The position numbers and the translations under genes are program-made. This document shows, piece by piece, positions 1-5,618 of a stretch of 9,682 bases of DNA. This stretch comes from Methanomicrobiales archaeon (lineage in GTDB: Archaea > Halobacteriota > Methanomicrobia > Methanomicrobiales > Methanoculleaceae). Within the stretch, counting starts at the first letter, position 1; the number at the start of each line of letters is the position of its first letter. The stretch covers positions 1 to 9,682 of the forward strand of contig JAAZOW010000273.1 in assembly GCA_012797575.1 (NCBI GenBank), written 5' to 3'. A model generated the notes under the pieces. It had not been told where the DNA came from. It did no database searches and saw only the letters and a program-made list of their open reading frames with translations.

Positions 1-141
1 AACTGGAACAAGGCCGAGCCGCCGGATGAAGTGCCGCCCGATATCGTCTTTCCAAAGGCAGTCCAGCGCGGAGTGGTAGTCGTGCATGTCGAGGAGGTCT
101 ACTCTATCGAGCCCGGGCACGTAGGGGAGAAGATCCTATAG
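1..141 (+). CDS. C-terminal fragment of a pyridoxamine-phosphate-oxidase-like split-barrel flavoprotein
   Basis: The frame is open from base 1 to a TAG at 139-141 and gives 46 residues; the gene starts outside the window. The tail VEEVYSIEPGHVGEKIL resembles the last strand and conserved end (VEEVYSLKPGPxAGKxI in my recollection) of small archaeal FMN-binding split-barrel proteins related to pyridoxamine 5'-phosphate oxidase. The next gene ends its barrel with a matching segment (LTELYCTKPGYEAGLRL), which supports a tandem pair of paralogues. The downstream gene's Shine-Dalgarno overlaps this stop codon, so the two are probably cotranscribed. The physiological substrate is unknown; such proteins may be flavin-dependent reductases or flavin/F420 binders. 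The family call rests on one short motif. Confidence 0.65.
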   Translation, partial: NWNKAEPPDEVPPDIVFPKAVQRGVVVVHVEEVYSIEPGHVGEKIL

Positions 142-155
142 GGGGTGACCGAGAT

Positions 156-635
156 ATGACAGTGTATCTTACGGAAAGGATGAAGGCCTGGATCGGAGCG
201 ATGGGTTGCCACATCTGTGTTGCGACGCCAGAAGGCGTGCCGTCCGTTGTGTTGGGCCGCTACGCTGAGGTGAGGGACAGCGGCGAAGTGGCATTCGCGC
301 TTGCAGAGGATGAAGCAGCAGTGATCGGGCCCGTAATCGCTAAAAACCCCCGAGTCGCATTCGGCGTATCCCGGCAGGGCGGTATCCGCGCCGCATACCA
401 GTTCAAGGGTGCCGGCGAGATCCTCCGATCGGGTGATATCTTTAATGCGGTTGTAGCGCAGGCGAGGGAGGAGAAGGGAGTGGATGCGGCGGCGGTGCTG
501 CTTGTCCGCCTGACCGAGCTCTACTGCACAAAACCCGGGTACGAAGCGGGGCTGAGGCTCGATGGCATGCCGCCGGAGGAGCTCGATGCCTGGGAACGGC
601 AACGCTGGAAGGACGTGCCGAGGAAGAGGAACTGA
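156..635 (+). CDS. pyridoxamine-phosphate-oxidase-like FMN-binding split-barrel protein
   Basis: A 159-residue protein starting at ATG 156, with a strong Shine-Dalgarno GGGGGTGA at 141-148 that overlaps the stop of the gene before it. The N-terminus (MTVYLTERMKAWIGAMGCHICVAT) followed by a strand with GVPSVV is typical of the small split-barrel flavoprotein family: helix, then a strand reading 'values' from solvent. The middle segment FKGAGEIL (about residues 88-95) and the closing LVRLTELYCTKPGYEAG (about 116-132) match the family's last two strands. A charged 20-residue tail (DGMPPEELDAWERQRWKDVP) extends beyond the point where the upstream paralogue ends. Six bases separate it from the ferredoxin gene, so it may exchange electrons with that ferredoxin; this is inference. 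True PdxH activity is unlikely from the size and context. Confidence 0.75.
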   Translation: MTVYLTERMKAWIGAMGCHICVATPEGVPSVVLGRYAEVRDSGEVAFALAEDEAAVIGPVIAKNPRVAFGVSRQGGIRAAYQFKGAGEILRSGDIFNAVVAQAREEKGVDAAAVLLVRLTELYCTKPGYEAGLRLDGMPPEELDAWERQRWKDVPRKRN

Positions 636-641
636 GATCTG

Positions 642-914
642 ATGGGCAGCAATAGGAGGAAGGTGCCCGATCAGTTCCCCTGGGTCATCCCCTTCTCGTG
701 CGAGGGATGCGGCGACTGTGTCGAGGCCTGCCCGACAGGCTCGATCGAGCTCGTGGATCTCGGGAAGAAGATCGACAAGGCCTGGATCACGAACCCAGAG
801 ACCTGTATCGGGTGCGGGAAGTGCGCCGATGCCTGCGTTGTCGGTGCTGTGCAGATGACGTCGTACGTCGAGAAGGCGCTCGCGCGGTACCGCGAGAAGA
901 GAACCCCGGAGTGA
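642..914 (+). CDS. 2x[4Fe-4S] ferredoxin
   Basis: A 90-residue protein with two cysteine motifs: C20-x2-C23-x2-C26-x3-C30-P and C55-x2-C58-x2-C61-x3-C65, each the standard ligand set for one [4Fe-4S] cluster. The first ends in the usual Cys-Pro; in the second the proline is Val66, a tolerated change that can shift the potential. About 15 residues precede the first cluster strand and a basic helix follows the second (YVEKALARYREKR). It is a cytosolic electron carrier with no membrane segment. It begins 6 bp after the flavoprotein stop, which suggests one transcript and possibly one electron-transfer unit. An oligo-T terminator follows the stop. The family call is secure; the redox partner is inferred from position only. 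Confidence 0.93.
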   Translation: MGSNRRKVPDQFPWVIPFSCEGCGDCVEACPTGSIELVDLGKKIDKAWITNPETCIGCGKCADACVVGAVQMTSYVEKALARYREKRTPE

Positions 915-942
915 TCCCGGGGACTCAAAGACCTATTTTTTT
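904..942 (+). terminator. hairpin plus T7 terminator after the ferredoxin gene
   Basis: CCCCGG at 904-909 pairs with CCGGGG at 917-922 around the ferredoxin stop codon, and a run of seven T lies at 936-942. In archaea the oligo-T is the main signal. It fits termination of the flavoprotein-ferredoxin transcript. Confidence 0.6.
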
Positions 943-951
943 GCCCAATCT

Positions 952-965
952 ACCCATAAATGGGT
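952..965. repeat. inverted repeat ACCCAT-AA-ATGGGT
   Basis: A perfect 6-bp inverted repeat with an AA spacer, just past the T-run and between two convergent genes. It could be a backup terminator hairpin for either strand or a protein site. No T-run follows it on either strand. Confidence 0.5.
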
Positions 966-1013
966 GTTCCGATCGAATGAGGAACTCGCGAGGGGGGTGC
1001 AAAGATCAGAACC

Positions 1014-1027
1014 CTTGCCCGGGCAAG
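1014..1027 (-). terminator. 14-bp palindrome downstream of the mch-family gene
   Basis: CTTGCCCGGGCAAG is a perfect palindrome starting 8 bases after the stop codon of the minus-strand gene. It may act as a 3'-end hairpin, but only short T stretches follow on the minus strand, so the terminator role is uncertain. A second, shorter palindrome CTCGCGAG lies at 985-992. Confidence 0.35.
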
Positions 1028-1035
1028 CCACCCTC

Positions 1036-1983
1036 TCACAGAACTCCAAACGACTCGAGCAGGACATCGGCGTTGAGACCGCCGAAATGGTAGACCTCAC
1101 CGCACTCCAAATCGTTGATTGTAACCTCGGCCGGCGAGAACGCGAGAAGTGAGTCGACTTTGAGGAAGTCGTAGCCAGCATCTTTGAGCACCCGGGCGAA
1201 TGGCCGCCCATAGTCAGGGGAGGTCTTTGAGGGTAACTTCGCAAAGACCGGATCGTAGCCCTCCACGACCAGGGAGACTGAGCCGTAATAGATGTTGCAG
1301 TCGTTGGTCGTCCCCATCGCCTCAACTCCTGTGCGCTTTACGGGCGCGATTGGCGAGCACCCCGCTGCCTGGCAGATTCGGAGAACGTCATACCCCATCT
1401 CCTCGAGTTTGTGGATGGTCGCAGTGATGACCCGGCCGGATATCTGGACCGATCCGACGAGGCTGCGGGTCGGAGCGACGAGGACGTAGAGGTTTTCCGG
1501 GTCTATGTCGCACTTCTCCGCGATGAAGTCTGTGACCTCTTCATCCGGCAAAGTATCGGCCTCGAGCGCGATGACGCCAAACGCTGAGATGTCGCGGTAA
1601 CCGATCCTCCGGTACGTCTCTTTTGGCTTCATCGCAAGCGCCCGCGCCGGGCCCGAGGCCATGGCGGAGTAGTCTCCAACCCTGAGCACCCAGCCCGCCT
1701 TCTGTGACCCGAGGCATGCGAGGGGGGGATGGCTCACGGTGAGGTGGAGAAACGGTACCGGCATGCTGCCCACCCGGCCGAGGGTTACCTTCGTCTCTGC
1801 AAGCCCCGCAAGGCAGGTCTCCACAAAGAGAGACCCCGCCCGATAGCTTCCAGGGGATCGGACGCCGCAGTCGATGCATGTCGCGCCGTTCTTTAACCTT
1901 GTAGCCGCAACCCCAAGTTCATCCTGACAGTCGAGCATCTCCCTCACGATGCGCATCGCCGCACGGTTTATGCTGAGTACCAT
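1036..1983 (-). CDS. mch: methenyltetrahydromethanopterin cyclohydrolase family protein (Mch)
   Basis: A 315-residue protein, the usual Mch length. Mch interconverts N5,N10-methenyl- and N5-formyl-tetrahydromethanopterin in the cytosol, in the step between formyl transfer and F420-dependent reduction in methanogenesis from CO2. Family landmarks are NGATCIDCG (32-40), PGSYRAG (44-50), ACLGSQKAGW (89-98), GPARALAMKP (111-120), GTTNDCNIYYGSV (224-236) and SPAEVTINDL (283-292). The ATG at 1983 is chosen over an in-frame TTG at 1998 because it gives the family N-terminus MVLSINRAAM and is preceded by GGGTGAAG. Odd points: where characterised enzymes read R-V-V-E-T-G, this one reads R184-V-I-T187-A-T, so the glutamate (Glu186 in Archaeoglobus, from memory) is Thr; and the segment before SPAEV seems one residue longer. 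It may be a divergent paralogue with the standard mch elsewhere. It diverges from thiM. Confidence 0.93.
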   Translation of the reverse strand: MVLSINRAAMRIVREMLDCQDELGVAATRLKNGATCIDCGVRSPGSYRAGSLFVETCLAGLAETKVTLGRVGSMPVPFLHLTVSHPPLACLGSQKAGWVLRVGDYSAMASGPARALAMKPKETYRRIGYRDISAFGVIALEADTLPDEEVTDFIAEKCDIDPENLYVLVAPTRSLVGSVQISGRVITATIHKLEEMGYDVLRICQAAGCSPIAPVKRTGVEAMGTTNDCNIYYGSVSLVVEGYDPVFAKLPSKTSPDYGRPFARVLKDAGYDFLKVDSLLAFSPAEVTINDLECGEVYHFGGLNADVLLESFGVL

Positions 1984-2113
1984 CTTCACCCACCCCAACG
2001 GAGAATAGGGGATAGATCGCTTTAGCGGTTTCTATCCAGTATGTAGTCCGAACCGGTGCATACATGACAACGACCGATTTCATGAAATTGTTCGAGAAAC
2101 AGATAGTGTACCC
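1984..2113. promoter_or_regulatory. divergent promoter region between mch and thiM
   Basis: 130 bp that must carry both promoters. For the minus strand, ACATACT (complement of about 2040-2046) is a weak TATA-like candidate that would leave a leader of about 30 nt with GGGTGAAG before the ATG. CGCT-TT-AGCG (2019-2028) is a small inverted repeat nearer the mch start. For thiM no clear Shine-Dalgarno is visible, so leaderless translation is possible. No TPP-riboswitch signature was found. Confidence 0.45.
2077..2088. promoter_or_regulatory. 12-bp palindrome upstream of thiM, candidate operator
   Basis: ATTTCATGAAAT is a perfect palindrome centred about 32 bp before the thiM ATG. If the thiM transcript is leaderless, this is where BRE/TATA elements would sit, so a bound protein could block initiation. 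Archaeal thiamine genes are known to be controlled by ThiR-type repressors, but I cannot confirm that this matches their site. Confidence 0.4.
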
Positions 2114-2965
2114 ATGCCGGAGAGCAAGAACAACGATTCATCGGCACGCTTCATAGACGGCGCAACCCTCGCAGGCCTCCTCGATGCCGTGCGATCGCAG
2201 CGGCCGCTGGTGCATCACATCACAAACAGCGTCACGGTAAACGACTGTGCGAACATAACGATCTGCGCCGGGGCAGCCCCGGTGATGGCCGACGCCCCCG
2301 AGGAGGTCGCCGAGATGGTTACCGCTGCAAGCGCCCTCGTCCTCAACATCGGGACGCTTTCGCAGGGACAGGTCGATGCGATGTTCATAGCAGGCCGCCG
2401 GGCAAACGTCCTCGGCATTCCTCTCATCCTCGACCCGGTCGGTGTTGGGGCGACCCGTTTCCGGACCGAGACCGCCTGGCGACTCCTCGACTCCCTCGAG
2501 ATCACTGTTCTGAAGGGGAACGCAGGTGAGATCGGGGTTCTCGCCGGAACCGGCGGGAGCGTCCGGGGGGTGGACTCAGGCGGGGCTCCTGACGATCCCA
2601 TCGAGACGGTGTTGGAGTGTGCCCGCTCGATCGGTGCCGTGGTGGCGATGACCGGGGCGGTCGATGTCATCGCCGATCAGAGAAGGGTTTTCCTGGTCAA
2701 GAACGGCGATCCCATGATGAACCGCCTCTCCGGGACCGGGTGCATGGCCGCATCGGTCACGGGAACGTTTGCCGCGGTCGGGGATGATCACGCGGTCTCG
2801 ACAGCGGCGGCGCTCGCAGCCTTCGGCCTGGCCGGGGAGCGAGGCGCGAGGGGAGCACGTGGTCCGTACTCGTTCAGGACAGCGCTCTTTGACGAGTTCG
2901 CAAGGCTCACCTCTGACGATCTTGCGAGGTACGCAAGGATAGATGGGCCCTCCTATGGCATATGA
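2114..2965 (+). CDS. thiM: hydroxyethylthiazole kinase
   Basis: A 283-residue ribokinase-like enzyme that phosphorylates 4-methyl-5-(2-hydroxyethyl)thiazole with ATP, the salvage route to the thiazole half of thiamine. Visible ThiM motifs in order: PLVHHITNSVTVNDCANI (31-48, substrate and trimer interface), the catalogue segment LNIGTL (77-82), ILDPVGVGAT (105-114), LKGNAGEI (133-140) and the anion-hole/catalytic GTGC (207-210, Cys210). Length is close to the family's usual 260-280, with about 20 extra residues at the N-terminus. There is no strong Shine-Dalgarno before ATG 2114, so translation may be leaderless. It overlaps thiE by 23 bp, indicating translational coupling. The residues 244-250 (GARGARG) are a low-complexity loop. 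The assignment is secure. Confidence 0.96.
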   Translation: MPESKNNDSSARFIDGATLAGLLDAVRSQRPLVHHITNSVTVNDCANITICAGAAPVMADAPEEVAEMVTAASALVLNIGTLSQGQVDAMFIAGRRANVLGIPLILDPVGVGATRFRTETAWRLLDSLEITVLKGNAGEIGVLAGTGGSVRGVDSGGAPDDPIETVLECARSIGAVVAMTGAVDVIADQRRVFLVKNGDPMMNRLSGTGCMAASVTGTFAAVGDDHAVSTAAALAAFGLAGERGARGARGPYSFRTALFDEFARLTSDDLARYARIDGPSYGI

Positions 2966-3593
2966 CCTCTACGTGATCACCGATGAGGAGATAGGGCGCG
3001 GCCTCTCCCACGCCGAGATAGCACAGCGTGCCGCTTCCGGCGGTGCCGATGTGATTCAGCTCCGCGACAAGAGACTTTCTGGCAGGGATCTCTTCACTGC
3101 AGCCTCTGCTATCCGCGAGATCACCCTCGATGCCGGCGCGCTCTTTATCGTGAACGATCGTCTGGATGTGGCTCTCGCCGCCGATGCCGATGGTGTCCAC
3201 CTCGGCGAGGATGATCTCCCCATCGAGCACGCGCGGAGGATTGCTCCGCCCGGATTCATCATAGGAGCCTCGGTGCGATCGGTTGCTACGGCAGTAAACG
3301 CCGCGATGATGGGCGCTGATTACGTGGCACTCAGCCCGACATTCCCAACCAGATCGAAGGACGATGCAGGCCCGGGCCATGGATTATCCACGCTCTCTGC
3401 GATCCACTCCGCAGTCCCCCTCCTCCCTCTCATCGCAATCGGAGGGATCACCGTAGAAAACGTCGACAGCGTCATCGCCACGGGGGCAGATGGGGTGGCG
3501 GTGATATCAGCAGTCGTCGGGCAGCCCAACATCACCACCGCCGCACAGGATATGCGGGCCAGGATCGCAGCCGCAAAGGCCAAAGTCCGCTGA
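2943..3593 (+). CDS. thiE: thiamine-phosphate synthase
   Basis: A 216-residue TIM-barrel enzyme that couples hydroxymethylpyrimidine diphosphate with thiazole phosphate to make thiamine phosphate, the step after ThiM. Key segments: IQLRDK (38-43), FIVNDR (68-73, the conserved Asn-Asp), DGVHLGEDD (83-91, Mg/pyrophosphate), IGASVR (107-112; many ThiE have SxH here, this has SVR), SPTFPTRSKDDAGPG (131-145, with Lys139), AIGGI (165-169) and GVAVISAV (184-191). Start: ATG 2943 has AAGGAT at 2935-2940 and GAGGT at 2926-2930; ATG 2955 (MAYDLYVITDE) is an alternative without a close Shine-Dalgarno. Many archaea use ThiN for this step, so a ThiE paired with ThiM is a bacterial-style salvage cassette. 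ThiD, needed to supply the pyrimidine, is not in the window. Confidence 0.96.
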   Translation: MGPPMAYDLYVITDEEIGRGLSHAEIAQRAASGGADVIQLRDKRLSGRDLFTAASAIREITLDAGALFIVNDRLDVALAADADGVHLGEDDLPIEHARRIAPPGFIIGASVRSVATAVNAAMMGADYVALSPTFPTRSKDDAGPGHGLSTLSAIHSAVPLLPLIAIGGITVENVDSVIATGADGVAVISAVVGQPNITTAAQDMRARIAAAKAKVR

Positions 3594-3694
3594 TGGTAAA
3601 GACCATGGGGCCGGAGGATGGCCTTGTTTCAGGGGAATGCAAGAAGATGTTACCGATCCGCACCCAATAACGCCTCGCCTCTCGGTCCTGCCCG

Positions 3695-3702
3695 TATACA
3701 AA
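3695..3702 (+). promoter_or_regulatory. TATA box for the first TsaA-family gene
   Basis: TATACAAA lies 41 bases before the ATG at 3744. With usual archaeal spacing, transcription would begin near 3722 and give a leader of about 20 nt that includes the Shine-Dalgarno AAAGGA at 3731-3736. The 100 bp before it, after thiE, hold only weak inverted repeats (GGTAA 3595-3599 with TTACC 3650-3654). Confidence 0.5.
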
Positions 3703-3743
3703 CCCTCTTAATTTTTGTCGTAGTACAACCAAAGGAAATATCC

Positions 3744-4226
3744 ATGACCGAGATCGTATTTACCCCGATCGGCACCGTCCACTCCCCGTTCAGCGACCCC
3801 AGAGATATGCCAATCCAACCCGTCGGCGCCCGAGGCGTCCGGGGCACGATCGAACTTGACCCGACCTATGCCACTGGATTAAAAGATCTCGAGGGCTTCT
3901 CCCGGATCATCGTCCTCTACCACTTCCATCGCTCCAATGGTTACTCGCTCGAAGTGGTCCCGTTCCTTGATAAAGCAACGCGCGGTGTCTTTGCGACCCG
4001 GGCACCCCGTCGCCCGAATACGATCGGGATCACCATGCTCAAGTTGATTGCCGTCGATGGCGCGACGCTCACCGTCGAAGACGTGGATATCCTGGACGGC
4101 ACCCCGGTGCTCGATATCAAGCCCTACGTTCCGGAATTCGATGCTTACCCCGATGAACGTGCCGGATGGTTGACCACGAGATCAGAATCCGCTCGAACCA
4201 TGCGATCGGACGATCGGTTCTGTTAA
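3744..4226 (+). CDS. tsaA: TsaA/TrmO-family protein, copy 1
   Basis: A 160-residue member of the TsaA-like family, whose characterised member TrmO (YaeB) methylates t6A37 of tRNA-Thr using S-adenosylmethionine. Landmarks: FTPIGTVHSPF (6-16), GLKDLEGFSRIIVLYHFHR (45-63), GVFATRAPRRPNTIGIT (81-97), ILDGTPVLDIKPYVPEFD (116-133) and the end GW (141-142). In my recollection the SAM-site loop reads SPxRPNPIG; here it is APRRPNTIG, close but not identical. It is about the size of the core domain; E. coli TrmO has an extra C-terminal domain, absent here. The start at 3744 is chosen because it begins with the family strand and has AAAGGA 8 bases upstream; a longer open frame starting at 3618 lacks support. 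It has its own promoter and precedes the metal transporter operon. Target unproven. Confidence 0.85.
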   Translation: MTEIVFTPIGTVHSPFSDPRDMPIQPVGARGVRGTIELDPTYATGLKDLEGFSRIIVLYHFHRSNGYSLEVVPFLDKATRGVFATRAPRRPNTIGITMLKLIAVDGATLTVEDVDILDGTPVLDIKPYVPEFDAYPDERAGWLTTRSESARTMRSDDRFC

Positions 4227-4253
4227 TATAAGAGTAAGTTAAGTTAACAATAC

Positions 4254-4261
4254 TTATATAA
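4254..4261 (+). promoter_or_regulatory. TATA box of the modA operon in an AT-rich block
   Basis: TTATATAA stands out in an AT-rich stretch (about 4221-4290) between GC-rich genes. A start site near 4283 would give a leader of about 35 nt. AAAATATA at 4271-4278 is a second candidate. The block also repeats TACT-type words (4251, 4280, 4288, 4304), perhaps sites for a metal-responsive repressor. Confidence 0.6.
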
Positions 4262-4301
4262 CTCGAAAGTAAAATATAGTACTTTAATACTGGCCAGGAC
4301 G

Positions 4302-4317
4302 GATACTGAACAGTATC
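4302..4317. promoter_or_regulatory. 16-bp palindrome touching the modA start codon
   Basis: GATACTG-AA-CAGTATC is a perfect 7-bp inverted repeat ending one base before the ATG at 4319. As DNA it would suit a dimeric repressor at the downstream edge of the promoter. As RNA it can form a stem with a GAAC loop between AGGA (4296-4299) and the start codon, either hiding the start or shortening the effective spacing of an otherwise too distant Shine-Dalgarno. Confidence 0.5.
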
Positions 4318-4318
4318 T

Positions 4319-5125
4319 ATGACGAAAAAAGCCATAACACTGGTTACCGCTGTCATCCTCGCCGCCCTCCTCAGCACGGCAGGGTGCATAGCCGGACAAT
4401 CAGACGACGACACAACCGAGACATCGATACTCGTCTACTCCGGTGCAGGTCTCAAAAAGCCGATGAACGACATCGGGACAGCATTCACCGAGAAGTACGG
4501 TATCACCGTCGATTACACCTACGCCGGTGCAGGCACACTCGTGAGCCAGATGGAGCTCTCCCGGAAGGGCGACGTCTTCGTCTCCGGCGGGACACCCGAC
4601 TACCGCATCGCCCAGGATAAAGGACTGGTCGAGGAACCCGGGTACGTCGCCTACCACGTCCCGATCATTGCCATCCAGAAGGGGAACCCAAAGAATATCA
4701 CCTCAGTCGAAGACTTCGCCCGGCCGGGGTTGAAGATCGCTCTCGGCGGCGTTGAATCGACCGCGATCGGAAAAGTCGGTGATAAACTCTTCGAGAAGCA
4801 CGGTATCCGCGATGCCGTCGAGGAGAACGTCGTCCTCCGGGGACCGACGATCAATGAAGTGGTGGTCGCGATGACTATGGGCACTGTCGATGCCTCGCTC
4901 CTCACGCTCGACGTAATCGATCCTGAGAAGATGGATACCATCGACCTTCCACAGGAAGATGGGCTCACCCTCATCGTTCCAATCGGTAAGACCACTTTCA
5001 CGACGCAATCGGACGCTGCTCAGCAGTTCGTCGAGTTCGTCACCTCCGATGAGGGGAAGGCGTTCTTTGCAAAACACGGGTTCCCGACCTACCCAGACCC
5101 GAAGTATGAGGGAATCAAGCCATGA
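4319..5125 (+). CDS. modA: molybdate/tungstate ABC transporter substrate-binding lipoprotein
   Basis: A 268-residue extracellular binding protein that captures the oxyanion and delivers it to the permease. It has an N-terminal signal (Lys3-Lys4, hydrophobic 5-18) and a lipobox-like STAGC with Cys23, followed by an acidic linker, so it is probably anchored to the membrane lipid. Mature ModA features are LVYSGAGLKKPMNDIGTAF (38-56), the phosphate/oxyanion loop YAGAGTL (68-74), GDVFVSGG (84-91), a hinge segment, and FVEFVTSDEGKAFFAKHGF (237-255) at the C-terminus. Choice between molybdate and tungstate cannot be made from sequence; it lacks the TTTS motif of TupA and is shorter than archaeal WtpA, so ModA is the closest label. 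First gene of the operon; the last 4 bases overlap the next gene (ATGA). Confidence 0.9.
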   Translation: MTKKAITLVTAVILAALLSTAGCIAGQSDDDTTETSILVYSGAGLKKPMNDIGTAFTEKYGITVDYTYAGAGTLVSQMELSRKGDVFVSGGTPDYRIAQDKGLVEEPGYVAYHVPIIAIQKGNPKNITSVEDFARPGLKIALGGVESTAIGKVGDKLFEKHGIRDAVEENVVLRGPTINEVVVAMTMGTVDASLLTLDVIDPEKMDTIDLPQEDGLTLIVPIGKTTFTTQSDAAQQFVEFVTSDEGKAFFAKHGFPTYPDPKYEGIKP

Positions 5126-5607
5126 GCAAGGACGACGAATACTCCTGCAGGGCAATCGGTGTAGTGCGTACCTCACTCTCAGACCCAGCGGCAACCCCGA
5201 TCCAGAGTATCTTTGCCACCACCTCCGGAACGGTGGAGATCTACCCGGAGTTCCAGGAAGGACTCATCGCGCTTGAAGGGTTCTCCCACATCATCCTCAT
5301 CTACAGATTCCACCGGGCAACCGGTGAAGAGCTCAGCGAACGGCCGCTCATCGACGGTGCTGAACCGCATGGCATATTCGCGACCCGGCATTTCAACCGC
5401 CCGAACAGGCTCGGCATATCGGTCGTCAGAGCACTTGGGATCGAAGAAGGATCGATCTCTATCGAAGGCACCGATATCCTTGATAAGACGCCGGTACTCG
5501 ATATCAAGCCGTACATCCCTGCGTTTGATAGTGTCCCTGACGCAACATCAGGGTGGGTGACGTCCGGGCACGTCGAGCAGATCAAGCGACAGAGCGGATC
5601 CTTCTAG
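5122..5607 (+). CDS. tsaA: TsaA/TrmO-family protein, copy 2, inside the mod operon
   Basis: A 161-residue paralogue of the gene at 3744, sharing IGVVRT (12-17), LEGFSHIILIYRFHRA (51-66), GIFATR (84-89), ILDKTPVLDIKPYIPAFD (119-136) and GW (144-145). The start ATG overlaps the modA stop by 4 bp and has GAGGGA 8 bases upstream, so translation is coupled to modA. The putative cofactor loop is strongly altered: ATRHFNRPNRLGIS where the family usually has ATRSPxRPNPIG, so Ser-Pro becomes His-Phe and Pro becomes Arg. The copies also differ in the loop after the first strand. It may have drifted away from tRNA modification to a role tied to metal uptake or cofactor use, but that is inference. Being placed between binding protein and permease rules out a chance neighbour. 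Confidence 0.85.
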   Translation: MSKDDEYSCRAIGVVRTSLSDPAATPIQSIFATTSGTVEIYPEFQEGLIALEGFSHIILIYRFHRATGEELSERPLIDGAEPHGIFATRHFNRPNRLGISVVRALGIEEGSISIEGTDILDKTPVLDIKPYIPAFDSVPDATSGWVTSGHVEQIKRQSGSF

Positions 5608-5618
5608 GTTGGTCGGCC

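Noticed and set aside
698..1093. Arg-rich open frame overlapping the ferredoxin
   Set aside because: It is an out-of-frame reading of the ferredoxin gene; the composition (Arg/Cys-rich) and the intact ferredoxin motifs in the other frame show it is a shadow.
1984..2113. TPP riboswitch upstream of thiM
   Set aside because: The conserved CUGAGA-type core and its partner elements are absent and the space is very short.
3618..3743. Longer start for the first TsaA-like gene
   Set aside because: The 42 added residues include the promoter TATA and the Shine-Dalgarno and do not match the family, whose first strand begins at ATG 3744.
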